Below are positions 8,728 through 16,063 of a DNA stretch of 64,000 bases, one piece after another. A program made the position numbers and the translations under genes. The notes under the pieces were generated by a model. That model saw only the letters and a list, made by a program, of their open reading frames with translations. It was not told the DNA's origin and ran no database searches. Positions within the stretch are counted from its first letter, which is position 1. Each line of letters opens with the position of its first letter. The stretch comes from Dryocola boscaweniae (GTDB taxonomy: Bacteria > Pseudomonadota > Gammaproteobacteria > Enterobacterales > Enterobacteriaceae), in assembly GCF_025215095.1 (NCBI RefSeq), contig NZ_JALHAP010000075.1, positions 1-64,000 of the forward strand, given 5' to 3'.

Positions 8728-9513
8728 TTACATCGACTGAGTGACAAACTTCAACATATCATCGGCAGCAGAAACCATCTTGGCGTTCATTTCGTAGGCG
8801 CGCTGGACGGTTATCATGTCAACCATTTCCTCCACGACCTGGACGTTTGAACCTTCAAGCGAGCCCTGCTCCAGTTGACCAAATGCTTCTTCACCGGGCA
8901 CCCCTTCCACCGCTTCGCCGCTGGCGGCGGTTTCGCGATACAGGTTGCCGCCCACCGCTTCAAGACCGGCCGGATTGACGAAGTTGACCAGGGTGATTTG
9001 CCCAAGCTCAACCGGCTCCGTTTCGCCGCCGACGGTGGCGGTTACGGTGCCGTCTTTCGCCACCTGCACCTCTTTGGTGTTAGCGGGTAGTTCAATTTGC
9101 GGCACCAGCGGCAGTCCCTGCGCGTTGGTTATCACGCCGTCCTGGTTTCTTTGCAGGTTGCCCGCGCGGGTGTAGGCGATGTCGCCGTCCGGCGTTTCCA
9201 CCTGGAAAAATCCCTGGCCGGTGATGGCCACATCGAGGTTCTGCCCGGTGTTCTGAATGTTTCCCACCGAGAACTCTTTTTGCGTGCCGACGATTTTCAC
9301 GCCGCTGCCAAACTGAATGCCGGTTGGCGCGGTGTTGTTTTGATCGAGCTGGCCGCCGGGGGTGCGCTGGTTCTGATAGAACAAGTCGGAGAACATCACA
9401 CGATCGCGCTTAAAGCCGGTGGTGTTGACGTTCGCCAGGTTGTTCGAAATGGCGCTCATTTTCGCGTCCTGCGCCGCAAGCCCGGTTTTACTGATCCATA
9501 ACGCTGGATTCAT
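8728..9513 (-). CDS. flgG: distal rod protein FlgG (lateral)
   Basis: A 261-aa protein, family length 260. It has the rod motif AISNNLANVNTTGFKRDRVMFSDL at the N-terminus and GSNVQVVEEMVDMITVQRAYEMNAK at the C-terminus, both characteristic of FlgG. It builds the distal rod crossing the periplasm. It follows flgF by 27 nt in the same operon. Confidence 0.96.
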   Translation of the reverse strand: MNPALWISKTGLAAQDAKMSAISNNLANVNTTGFKRDRVMFSDLFYQNQRTPGGQLDQNNTAPTGIQFGSGVKIVGTQKEFSVGNIQNTGQNLDVAITGQGFFQVETPDGDIAYTRAGNLQRNQDGVITNAQGLPLVPQIELPANTKEVQVAKDGTVTATVGGETEPVELGQITLVNFVNPAGLEAVGGNLYRETAASGEAVEGVPGEEAFGQLEQGSLEGSNVQVVEEMVDMITVQRAYEMNAKMVSAADDMLKFVTQSM

Positions 9514-9540
9514 GGTTCCTGTTCCTTAAGTCGGGAAAGA

Positions 9541-10272
9541 TTAACTGCCGCGAAGCAGGCGGTTGCCCGCCGTGGCTAAATCGTCTGCGGCCTTCATCAT
9601 TTTGATTTGGGCTTCAAACTGGCGATTAAGCGCAATGCTCGACACCATCTCGCTGATGGCCGAGACGTTGGAGCTTTCCAGATGGCCTGCCGCAACGGTG
9701 ACGTCTTCATTACGCGGATTGTTTGCAGCGTTGCTCACGAGAAAACCCAACGGGTTTTTCTGCAGCTCGCCTGGCGGAATATCCACAAGCTTTATGCGAT
9801 CAACATCGACAGGCGCGGCGATATTGCCGTCGTCGGGCACGATGGTTATCACGCCGTCTTCAGCGATAGAAATTTGCGAGAACGGCGGCAGGACAATCGG
9901 CCCCGCGTCCCCTTCCACCGGTAAGCCATTGATGGTCAAATCGCCTTCCGGGCCGACGTCTATCTGCCCGTTGCGGGTATAGACCTCACGGTTACCGCTG
10001 GTCAGCGCGATAAGCCCGCTGCCTTTAATGGCGACGTCCAGATCGCGTCCGGTGGCGCGCATGGCGCCCGGAGTCATATCGATGCCGCCGGTGGTTGGCT
10101 GCACCTGGAAGCGGGAGGCATAACCCTCTCCCTGAACCTGCTGCGACATAGCGCTTTCCAGATCGTTGCGGAACCCCTGGGTGTTCACATTCGCCAGGTT
10201 GTTGGCGTGGATCTGCTGCTGAGACAGGCTGCGGCTGGCGCCGCTGACGGCGGTAAAAATTAAATGATCCAT
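9541..10272 (-). CDS. flgF: proximal rod protein FlgF (lateral)
   Basis: A 243-aa protein with the rod motif QQIHANNLANVNTQGFRNDLESA near residue 19 and the C-terminal segment SSNVSAISEMVSSIALNRQFEAQIKMMK. Length fits FlgF (about 251). Its start overlaps the flgE stop by a single base at 10272, which implies coupled translation. Confidence 0.95.
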   Translation of the reverse strand: MDHLIFTAVSGASRSLSQQQIHANNLANVNTQGFRNDLESAMSQQVQGEGYASRFQVQPTTGGIDMTPGAMRATGRDLDVAIKGSGLIALTSGNREVYTRNGQIDVGPEGDLTINGLPVEGDAGPIVLPPFSQISIAEDGVITIVPDDGNIAAPVDVDRIKLVDIPPGELQKNPLGFLVSNAANNPRNEDVTVAAGHLESSNVSAISEMVSSIALNRQFEAQIKMMKAADDLATAGNRLLRGS

Positions 10273-11465
10273 TACACCGCCTGGAACAGCGCCGTCATCA
10301 TGCTGTCGTTGGTGCTGATAACTTTGGTGTTGGCCTGATAGTTACGCTGCGCGGTCATCAAACCTACCAGCTCGGAGGTCATATCGACGTTGGATGATTC
10401 CAGCGCGCCCGCTTTTACCGAGCCCAGCAGGCCGCTGCCCGGCGCCCCCGTCAGCGGCGCGCCGGAGCTGGCGGTTTGCGCCCAGGTCGTCCCATCCTGA
10501 GAAGCCAGCCCGTTCGCATTAGCGAAGTTTGCCAGTATTAGCTGGCCCTGCAGCATGCGTTCCCCGTTAGAGAAAGTGGCGTACACGGAACCATCTTCAT
10601 CAATCTGCTGGCCGGTTTTTTCGCCGGAAGCATAGCCGCTGCCTTTGTTTTTGCTGACCGAGAAGTCCGAACCGTACTGGCTGGTGCCGTTGTAGCTCAG
10701 ATCGATAGACAGCGACTGCGCGCCCGGAACATCAATCGACAAAGGAACCTTGCCGTTAGGCGTTTTCAGCACGCCCTGATCGGTGAATTCAATCTCCTGG
10801 GTAGCCGGATTAGTCAGAGGCTGATCGTCCATGTAGTAATGCACTTCCCACTTGTTGTCATCGGTTTTGACAAAGTACTGGTTGACGGTGTGCTCGCGTC
10901 CCAGAGAGTCATAAACCGTCGTGGCGTAGGTGTTGTTATAAGAGGTGTTATCTTTAGGATCGAAGGTGGTGGTTTCCGGCACTTTCGCGTTGGCATCAAG
11001 GTTTGCCGTAAAGTCCACGCTGTCCGTCGCTTTTGCAGGAATAGAGCCGCTGCTGATTGCCAGATTGCCTACCGTGCCCACCTGCAGTACGCCGTTGGCA
11101 TCCACCGGATAGCCCTGCAGATTCATGCCCTGGTTGTTGACCAGATTGCCGCTGGCGTCGGTTCCAAAATAGCCTGCGCGGGTGTAAGCCGTGGTGCCCG
11201 CGCTATCGCGAACCACAAAGAATCCGTTACCGGCGATAGCCAAATCCAGCGCGTTCCCGGTAGAAGCTATATTGCCGCCTTTGGTAATACTCTGGGTTAC
11301 GCCGGTAACGCCGACGCCCAGCGGCTGGCCCTGGGCATAAAGAGCCGCAAACTCGGCGCGGCCGGATTTAAAACCCACGGTGCCGGAGTTGGCGATATTG
11401 TTGGAGATAGAGTTAAGCTGCTCGGTAATGGCGTTAAGGCCGGTTGTTGCAATGTTAAAACTCAT
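10272..11465 (-). CDS. flgE: hook protein FlgE (lateral)
   Basis: A 397-aa protein (E. coli FlgE about 402). The N-terminus has SISNNIANSGTVGFKSGRAEF and the C-terminus ESSNVDMTSELVGLMTAQRNYQANTK, the canonical hook-protein ends. The centre contains the FlgE D1/D2 sequence TVYDSLGREHTVNQYFVKT. It polymerises about 55 nm of hook under FlgD cap control. The length-control protein (FliK/LafE) is not in this window. Confidence 0.96.
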   Translation of the reverse strand: MSFNIATTGLNAITEQLNSISNNIANSGTVGFKSGRAEFAALYAQGQPLGVGVTGVTQSITKGGNIASTGNALDLAIAGNGFFVVRDSAGTTAYTRAGYFGTDASGNLVNNQGMNLQGYPVDANGVLQVGTVGNLAISSGSIPAKATDSVDFTANLDANAKVPETTTFDPKDNTSYNNTYATTVYDSLGREHTVNQYFVKTDDNKWEVHYYMDDQPLTNPATQEIEFTDQGVLKTPNGKVPLSIDVPGAQSLSIDLSYNGTSQYGSDFSVSKNKGSGYASGEKTGQQIDEDGSVYATFSNGERMLQGQLILANFANANGLASQDGTTWAQTASSGAPLTGAPGSGLLGSVKAGALESSNVDMTSELVGLMTAQRNYQANTKVISTNDSMMTALFQAV

Positions 11466-11503
11466 AAAATTGATTCCTGATTAAGTCTTTTCTGCCCCCG
11501 CGC

Positions 11504-12187
11504 TCAGGCGGAAGCGCTCGGTTTTGAGTTACCGAACTGGGTAATGTTGTTGTAGGCGATTTCGCCAAGTCCTGCGATGTTGAGCATGGTCGCGCTGCCA
11601 TCGAGCGGAATACGCACGTTGCTCACCACGCCGCCGATTTCCACCGGAACATTTTCTTCCCCGGTGCCGGTCACCACGCTGAGGGTGTATTTCCCTTCCG
11701 GCAGGCCAAGCTCTTCAGGATTGATTTTGAAATCCACCTGACCGGCTTCCTGCTTGCCCAGCTCAATTTTGTGTTCAGTGCCCGCTGAGTCCTTAACGAT
11801 AACGGTGACCACGTCTGCCGGATGTTCCAGCGTCAGGCGCCCGTTCAACTCGGTGCTGCCGTCGCTGTTAATCGTGTCGGTCTGCACCATTACGTTTTGC
11901 CCGACCAGATTGCCGGTGGTCAGCGTCTGGAGGTTGTCCATCAGCACGGAGTTATTCGCCATCAGTTGCGACATGGTTTCCATAGACTGCACCTGAGTCA
12001 GTTGCGCAAGCTGGCCGACGTACTCGGTGCCGTCGGTTGGATTGAGCGGGTCCTGATTCTGAATTTGCGCGACCAGCAACTGCATAAACAGGTTGTTCAT
12101 GCTGCCTGCGGTAGAGCCGTTGCTCGCCACCGTGCTGGAATCGCTTGTGGAGACGTCGGTGCCTGCGGCTAGCGTGTTTACGTTCAT
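11504..12187 (-). CDS. flgD: hook-cap scaffolding protein FlgD (lateral)
   Basis: A 227-aa protein. The N-terminal export/cap segment FMQLLVAQIQNQDPLNPTDGTEYVGQLAQLTQVQSMETM (about 34-72) is diagnostic of FlgD. A beta-rich FlgD Ig-like/Tudor part follows (GKYTLSVVTGTG). It caps the growing hook and is absent from the mature structure. It is separated from flgC by 2 nt and from flgE by 38 nt. Confidence 0.95.
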   Translation of the reverse strand: MNVNTLAAGTDVSTSDSSTVASNGSTAGSMNNLFMQLLVAQIQNQDPLNPTDGTEYVGQLAQLTQVQSMETMSQLMANNSVLMDNLQTLTTGNLVGQNVMVQTDTINSDGSTELNGRLTLEHPADVVTVIVKDSAGTEHKIELGKQEAGQVDFKINPEELGLPEGKYTLSVVTGTGEENVPVEIGGVVSNVRIPLDGSATMLNIAGLGEIAYNNITQFGNSKPSASA

Positions 12188-12189
12188 CT

Positions 12190-12615
12190 TTATGCTTCTC
12201 CGAGTCGCAGCAGGCTTTGCTGCATGCTCTTCACACTGTTAAGGACATCGACGTTGGTCTCAAAACCTCGTGATGCCGACATCATGTCCGCCATCTCTTC
12301 CACAACGTTGACGTCGGGGTAGTAGACATATCCCTCGGCGTTAGCCATCGGATGGTGAGGCTCGTAGCGCTGCACCGCGTTGCCGGACTCCACGACGTCC
12401 ATCACCTGAACGCGCGCACCGGTCAGCGCTTTATTGCCCATCAGCTCATCATTGCGATAAACCGCGGCGAAGACCGGACGGCGCGCTTTATAGACGCTCT
12501 CCTCGTTCAGAGCCGGAGATTCTGCATTCGCCAGGTTGCTGGCAATGGTGTTCAGGCGCACGGTTTGCGCCGTCATTGCCGAACCAGAAACACGATAAAT
12601 ATCGGTAAATGCCAT
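12190..12615 (-). CDS. flgC: proximal rod protein FlgC (lateral)
   Basis: A 141-aa protein. It has the rod family motif RLNTIASNLANAESP at about 21-35, the FlgC-specific YYPDVNVVEEMADMMSASRGFETNVDVLN and a C-terminal helix. Length matches FlgC (about 134). It lies 22 nt after flgB. Confidence 0.95.
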   Translation of the reverse strand: MAFTDIYRVSGSAMTAQTVRLNTIASNLANAESPALNEESVYKARRPVFAAVYRNDELMGNKALTGARVQVMDVVESGNAVQRYEPHHPMANAEGYVYYPDVNVVEEMADMMSASRGFETNVDVLNSVKSMQQSLLRLGEA

Positions 12616-12637
12616 TCTTTTTTATTACCTGAGTCAG

Positions 12638-12988
12638 TTACTTACCTTCGATTGCCTTTTTCAGGCCCACAAATTTCATGTTCAAAAAATGCAGGCTCGC
12701 CTGGTAATCCTGAACATTTTTTGAAAATTCAGCCTGCTCGACATCAAGGGCAACGGTGTTGCCGTCGCTTGAGGGCTGATAAGGCACGCGATACATCTCC
12801 TGCGCAGATGCGCCTGTTGAAAAACTCAACGATGAGCGTTGCATCTCAGCGGCAAAATCAATATCTTTAGCCTGGAAGTTTGGGGTGTCGACGTTAGCCA
12901 GGTTGGCGGATAGCAACTCTGCTCGGGAAAGTCGAAGTGCTACTGCCTGCGGATGAACACCCAATGCCTTGTCAAAAGAAATACTCAC
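12638..12988 (-). CDS. flgB: proximal rod protein FlgB (lateral), first gene of the hook-basal-body operon
   Basis: A 116-aa protein, shorter than E. coli FlgB (138). It has the rod motif LLSANLANVDTPNFQAKDIDF at about 25-45 and a C-terminal helix (YQASLHFLNMKFVGLKKAIEG). The start is GTG (12986-12988) with GAGG about 9 nt upstream. This gene heads the twelve-gene flgB-lafW transcript and is preceded by a strong sigma-54 element about 60 bp upstream. Confidence 0.94.
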   Translation of the reverse strand: MSISFDKALGVHPQAVALRLSRAELLSANLANVDTPNFQAKDIDFAAEMQRSSLSFSTGASAQEMYRVPYQPSSDGNTVALDVEQAEFSKNVQDYQASLHFLNMKFVGLKKAIEGK

Positions 12989-13045
12989 AACTCACACCCT
13001 CGTGATGAAAACATTCTGCAATTGCTTGCAATACATCCTTGTTTA

Positions 13046-13060
13046 GCAATAACCATGCCA
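13046..13060 (-). promoter_or_regulatory. sigma-54 promoter of the flgB operon
   Basis: The minus strand reads TGGCATGGTTATTGC, with GG and GC exactly 10 nt apart and the TTGC -12 core. The transcript would start near 13034, about 46 nt before the flgB GTG. The activator is expected to be LafK, encoded in the same locus. Confidence 0.75.
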
Positions 13061-13073
13061 GAGTTTTAACATC

Positions 13074-13883
13074 ATGAATTTAATAAGTTTCCCAAAGTAT
13101 TTGCCGCAGAAGCGGAAACCGCTTTTCCGCAAGCCTGCCGGGTCTTTCCGCCTGAGCGTTTTGCTGTCGTTACTGGTCGGCGCGCATGCGGTTTTTGCCG
13201 CACCTGCCACCGGCGCGAACACCGCCCGTAAACAAATCCACGCAAGCGTCATTGCCAGCGCCGCATCGTCGATAAAACAGGAAGCCAAACGCCGAAGCTG
13301 GCCTGAATATCAGGCAAAAATGAACGTGTTTATTCCGGCCGAGGTCAGCCAGTACCCGGCATGCAACAGCCCGCTTACCGCTTCGCTACCGGGCGGCGAC
13401 AGGCTGGATTTGAACCGTATTCGCTATGACGTTCGCTGTGGCGACAGCGGAGGATGGGACGTTGCGGTTACCGTCAAACCTGATATTTACCTGCCTGTGC
13501 TTGTCGCGAAAGAAACCCTCGAACGCGGGCAGGTGCTCTCGGCCTCGGATATGCAGTTTCGCAAGTACAACATCAGCAGCACGCGCGGAGGCTACATCAC
13601 TAACCCGGACGATATCGTCGGGCTAACGGTTAAACGTCGCCTGCGTGAATTGCAGCCCATTAGCCTTTCGCAGCTTGAAGCGCCGGTTATGGTGGAACGC
13701 GGCCAGCAGGTGGTGATGATTGCCCGGCAGGACGGCATCGAGGCGCGCACAATGGGCGAAGCGCTCAAAAAAGGGCGTAAGGGGGAAATGATTAAGGTGA
13801 AAAACAGCAGCAGCGAACGTGTCGTTACCGCCATCGTTGACGGCATGGGCGTGGTGAAAATGGTGTACGCGTCGGGAAACTAA
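13074..13883 (+). CDS. flgA: P-ring assembly chaperone FlgA (lateral)
   Basis: A 269-aa protein, longer than E. coli FlgA (219) because of an extended N-terminus. The hydrophobic signal segment lies at about 27-42 (LSVLLSLLVGAHAVFA) after a basic leader. The conserved SAF/FlgA C-terminus is clear: VLVAKETLERGQVLSASDMQF, then LQPISLSQLEAPVMVERGQQVVM and GRKGEMIKVKNSSSERVVTAIVDGMGVVKM. It acts in the periplasm on FlgI. It is divergent from flgB (85-nt spacer). Confidence 0.92.
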   Translation: MNLISFPKYLPQKRKPLFRKPAGSFRLSVLLSLLVGAHAVFAAPATGANTARKQIHASVIASAASSIKQEAKRRSWPEYQAKMNVFIPAEVSQYPACNSPLTASLPGGDRLDLNRIRYDVRCGDSGGWDVAVTVKPDIYLPVLVAKETLERGQVLSASDMQFRKYNISSTRGGYITNPDDIVGLTVKRRLRELQPISLSQLEAPVMVERGQQVVMIARQDGIEARTMGEALKKGRKGEMIKVKNSSSERVVTAIVDGMGVVKMVYASGN

Positions 13884-13908
13884 TTTTTCGAAATTTTAGC
13901 GCGCGGAT

Positions 13909-13936
13909 TAAAGTTTCCTCGCCAGTGGGTCGCTAT
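13909..13936 (+). promoter_or_regulatory. sigma-28 promoter of flgM-flgN
   Basis: TAAAGTTT at 13909-13916 is a perfect sigma-28 -35. GTCGCTAT at 13929-13936 is a 5-of-8 match to the -10, with a 12-nt spacer. The start near 13943 gives a leader of about 85 nt before flgM. FlgM in enteric flagella also has a late promoter. Confidence 0.6.
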
Positions 13937-14028
13937 AGCTAAATCAAGGGAGAAGGAATACAAATTTCCTCCCATGTGGAATCAACCTGCGACTAAAAAG
14001 AATGAACAACCCGAACCGGAGAAATACC

Positions 14029-14301
14029 ATGAAAATTACGCCAACCCACTACAACGTGGCGACCGCAATTAACCAGACCAGCGCTGCCGAGCAGACTCGC
14101 ACCCAGGCGGCAGAAGGGCTGAATATTGAGCGAAGCCGCGCAATCGACCCGGTTCTCGGCGATGCCCAGACGCAGATTGCCGCCCTGCCAGAAGTGGATA
14201 TGGAAAAAGTAGCGGCCATGAAAGAAGCCATTAGCGCCGGAAAAATCAACGTCAATCTGGATGAACTCACCGGTGCGATGCAGAAATATTATCAGAGGTA
14301 A
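14029..14301 (+). CDS. flgM: anti-sigma-28 factor FlgM (lateral)
   Basis: A 90-aa protein. I place the start at ATG 14029 (MKITPTHYN), which has CCGGAGA just upstream and matches FlgM family starts; an in-frame ATG at 14002 would add nine residues. The N-terminal half is disordered. The C-terminal sigma-binding part (VDMEKVAAMKEAISAGKINVNLDELTGAM) is the conserved FlgM motif. It would hold the lateral sigma-28 (LafS) inactive until export through the finished hook. It is followed by flgN after 3 nt. Confidence 0.9.
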   Translation: MKITPTHYNVATAINQTSAAEQTRTQAAEGLNIERSRAIDPVLGDAQTQIAALPEVDMEKVAAMKEAISAGKINVNLDELTGAMQKYYQR

Positions 14302-14304
14302 AAA

Positions 14305-14742
14305 ATGAGTAACGCCAGCCTGCGCGTGAAACAGTTGATTCAGGATATGATCGGCGACCGTAAATACTACGTTGAATTAAACGAACTGCTTGAAAAGCAA
14401 AGATTGCTGATTATCGCTCGTCAAACCGCCGAGCTTGATGCGCTCAACGCGCAGCTAATTGAAATTTATCAATATCTTTCTCGCAGCGCTCAACAGCGTC
14501 ATACGCTGTTGCAGCAGCTTGGGGTTCCGTCCGGCCCACAGGGGATTAAAGCGCTGTTCGCCAAATTACCCGCCTCGCACCACAGCAAAGTCAATGCCCT
14601 GTGGGAGGATCTGGAACGCCAGGCCAACCGCTGTCATAGCGCTAACGAAAGTAACGGTATCCTGCTCAATATGCAGCAGGAGATCCTGATGAATCTGATC
14701 AATACCAGCGAGCCGGAAAACTGGCTTTATCAGCAGGTTTAA
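14305..14742 (+). CDS. flgN: FlgK/FlgL export chaperone FlgN (lateral)
   Basis: A 145-aa all-alpha protein. An amphipathic heptad pattern runs through residues 5-75 (LIQDMIGDRKYYVELNELLEKQRLLII) and a conserved C-terminal helix reads ANESNGILLNMQQEILM, both typical of FlgN. It is cytoplasmic and escorts FlgK and FlgL to FlhA. It is coupled to flgM by a 3-nt spacer with AGAGG upstream. Confidence 0.88.
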   Translation: MSNASLRVKQLIQDMIGDRKYYVELNELLEKQRLLIIARQTAELDALNAQLIEIYQYLSRSAQQRHTLLQQLGVPSGPQGIKALFAKLPASHHSKVNALWEDLERQANRCHSANESNGILLNMQQEILMNLINTSEPENWLYQQV

Positions 14743-14767
14743 TTTTCCCTTTTGTTAGCAAACAAAA

Positions 14768-14791
14768 AGCAGGCCCGTTACCGGGCCTGCT
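14768..14791 (-). terminator. terminator of the modification operon (and end of flgN region)
   Basis: A perfect 10-bp GC-rich stem (14768-14777 and 14782-14791, loop TTAC) is followed on the minus strand by TTTTGTT. It lies directly after the stop of the minus-strand operon, so it serves that transcript. The plus side has no T-run, but the hairpin may still slow flgMN transcription. Confidence 0.8.
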
Positions 14792-14795
14792 AAAG

Positions 14796-15479
14796 TCAAA
14801 CTTCGGCGCAGGCAGACGTAGAATAAAATCGGTCGCTGGCGATGCTTGAATAGAGCGCTTTTTCCATATCGCACTTCGTATCTATTTCAAACGAAACGAT
14901 TTCCCGCATCGTCAACGGTAAATATTGCGTTAGTTGCTTATAAACTGACTCCCCGGTTCTGACCAGCAGGTCGGGGTGAATAAAGCAGAGGTTTGCCCAT
15001 TCATACTCTGTTTCCTGTTCACGGGTAAACTGAGTCACCTTACCCATTCGGGATTCAACAAATACCGCATCGCGGGTTTTTGCTTCGGTCACCGCAATAA
15101 TATTATCCGTAACGTTCTCCATGCAGAATTTTTTAAAATTCATAAAGCTCTCAGGCTCAAAGATAATATCCGCATCCATAAATAAGCAGTTTTCTTTGAT
15201 TCCCTGCGAGCCCAGCCAGTAACTGGTAAGCGTAGAGGTAGATAAATATTCAGGATTGCGAACGAAAGTGACATCCTTTCGGTAACGCAGAACCTCATCC
15301 ATTACCTCATGCTCCTGGAAACCAACGACCACTCGCACATCTTCTACATCTTTTAATAAAGCGAGCAGATAAGAAATTAACGGGCGGTTATTTAATTCTA
15401 GTAAACATTTTGTTCGCCCCAGCCCCAGTCGGCTCCCTAAGCCTGCCGCAGCAATTATAGCGTGTTTAACAGACGACAT
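14796..15479 (-). CDS. nucleotidyltransferase, LicC/cytidylyltransferase-like
   Basis: A 227-aa NTP-transferase (GT-A-like fold). The nucleotide-binding signature is at 8-24 (IIAAAGLGSRLGLGRTK), with the family Lys at 24. The metal-binding D-A-D is at 102-104. Size and motifs match small activating enzymes that make CDP-choline, CDP-glycerol-type or other NDP-linked precursors. Its partner genes (HAD phosphatase, glycerophosphotransferase) make a CDP-activated phosphoalcohol more likely than a sugar. Last gene of the operon; its start lies 25 nt inside the HAD gene. Codon use is more AT-rich than in the flagellar genes, suggesting separate acquisition. The actual substrate cannot be read from sequence. 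Confidence 0.75.
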   Translation of the reverse strand: MSSVKHAIIAAAGLGSRLGLGRTKCLLELNNRPLISYLLALLKDVEDVRVVVGFQEHEVMDEVLRYRKDVTFVRNPEYLSTSTLTSYWLGSQGIKENCLFMDADIIFEPESFMNFKKFCMENVTDNIIAVTEAKTRDAVFVESRMGKVTQFTREQETEYEWANLCFIHPDLLVRTGESVYKQLTQYLPLTMREIVSFEIDTKCDMEKALYSSIASDRFYSTSACAEV

Positions 15480-16063
15480 AAGGCCTCCTCTTCATAAATA
15501 ACATAGTTCGATTTTGAAATAAGCACACGGCTCGGTTGATGAGTTAAACCGATAGCAACAGACTTATCTGCCGCCTCAAACATCGGGTAATCATTTAAAC
15601 CATCGCCGAATGCAATAATATTGTGTTGAGGATAATCTCTTTTTAAAACGTTAATTGCCGTAGATTTGTTTAGTATATAATCTAACGACTGCAACCGATT
15701 ATCGCTGGCGGTTACCTTTGAGGAAAAATATCGGCAGCCGAGATTTTTCATCAGCGTTTCAATCCAGATATCCAGATTCCCGGTAATAACAAAGCAGCGC
15801 TTGCTATTATTACGGATAAACTCAATAATTTTGCCAAACAACTCCGCATGGCAAATGATTTGCTGGACAATATCAACAGGAATATTTTTGAGAATAGCAA
15901 ACCGCAAACGAAGGGACTCTTCGAAGCTGATGGTGCCTTCAACGGTTAGCTTGGTAAGCACCTCAAATTCATGCTCAAGGCCGACCTCATTGGCAATCAG
16001 GGGCAGGAGTTCGCGCCGGGTAAGCGTGCCATCAAGGTCAAAACACAGTAAATTTTTAGTCAT
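15455..16063 (-). CDS. HAD-superfamily phosphatase (SerB-like)
   Basis: A 202-aa protein with all main HAD motifs: DLDGTLT at 9-15 (nucleophile Asp9, acid Asp11), TGN at 94-96, and GDGLND at 153-158 for magnesium. A helical cap lies between residues 20 and 80. Overall shape is that of phosphoserine phosphatase-type small-molecule phosphatases. In this operon it probably releases phosphate from a precursor such as a phosphorylated polyol or aminoalcohol. It overlaps the upstream transferase gene by 4 nt and the nucleotidyltransferase by 25 nt, so the three are translated together. Confidence 0.8.
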   Translation of the reverse strand: MTKNLLCFDLDGTLTRRELLPLIANEVGLEHEFEVLTKLTVEGTISFEESLRLRFAILKNIPVDIVQQIICHAELFGKIIEFIRNNSKRCFVITGNLDIWIETLMKNLGCRYFSSKVTASDNRLQSLDYILNKSTAINVLKRDYPQHNIIAFGDGLNDYPMFEAADKSVAIGLTHQPSRVLISKSNYVIYEEEALCRLLNTL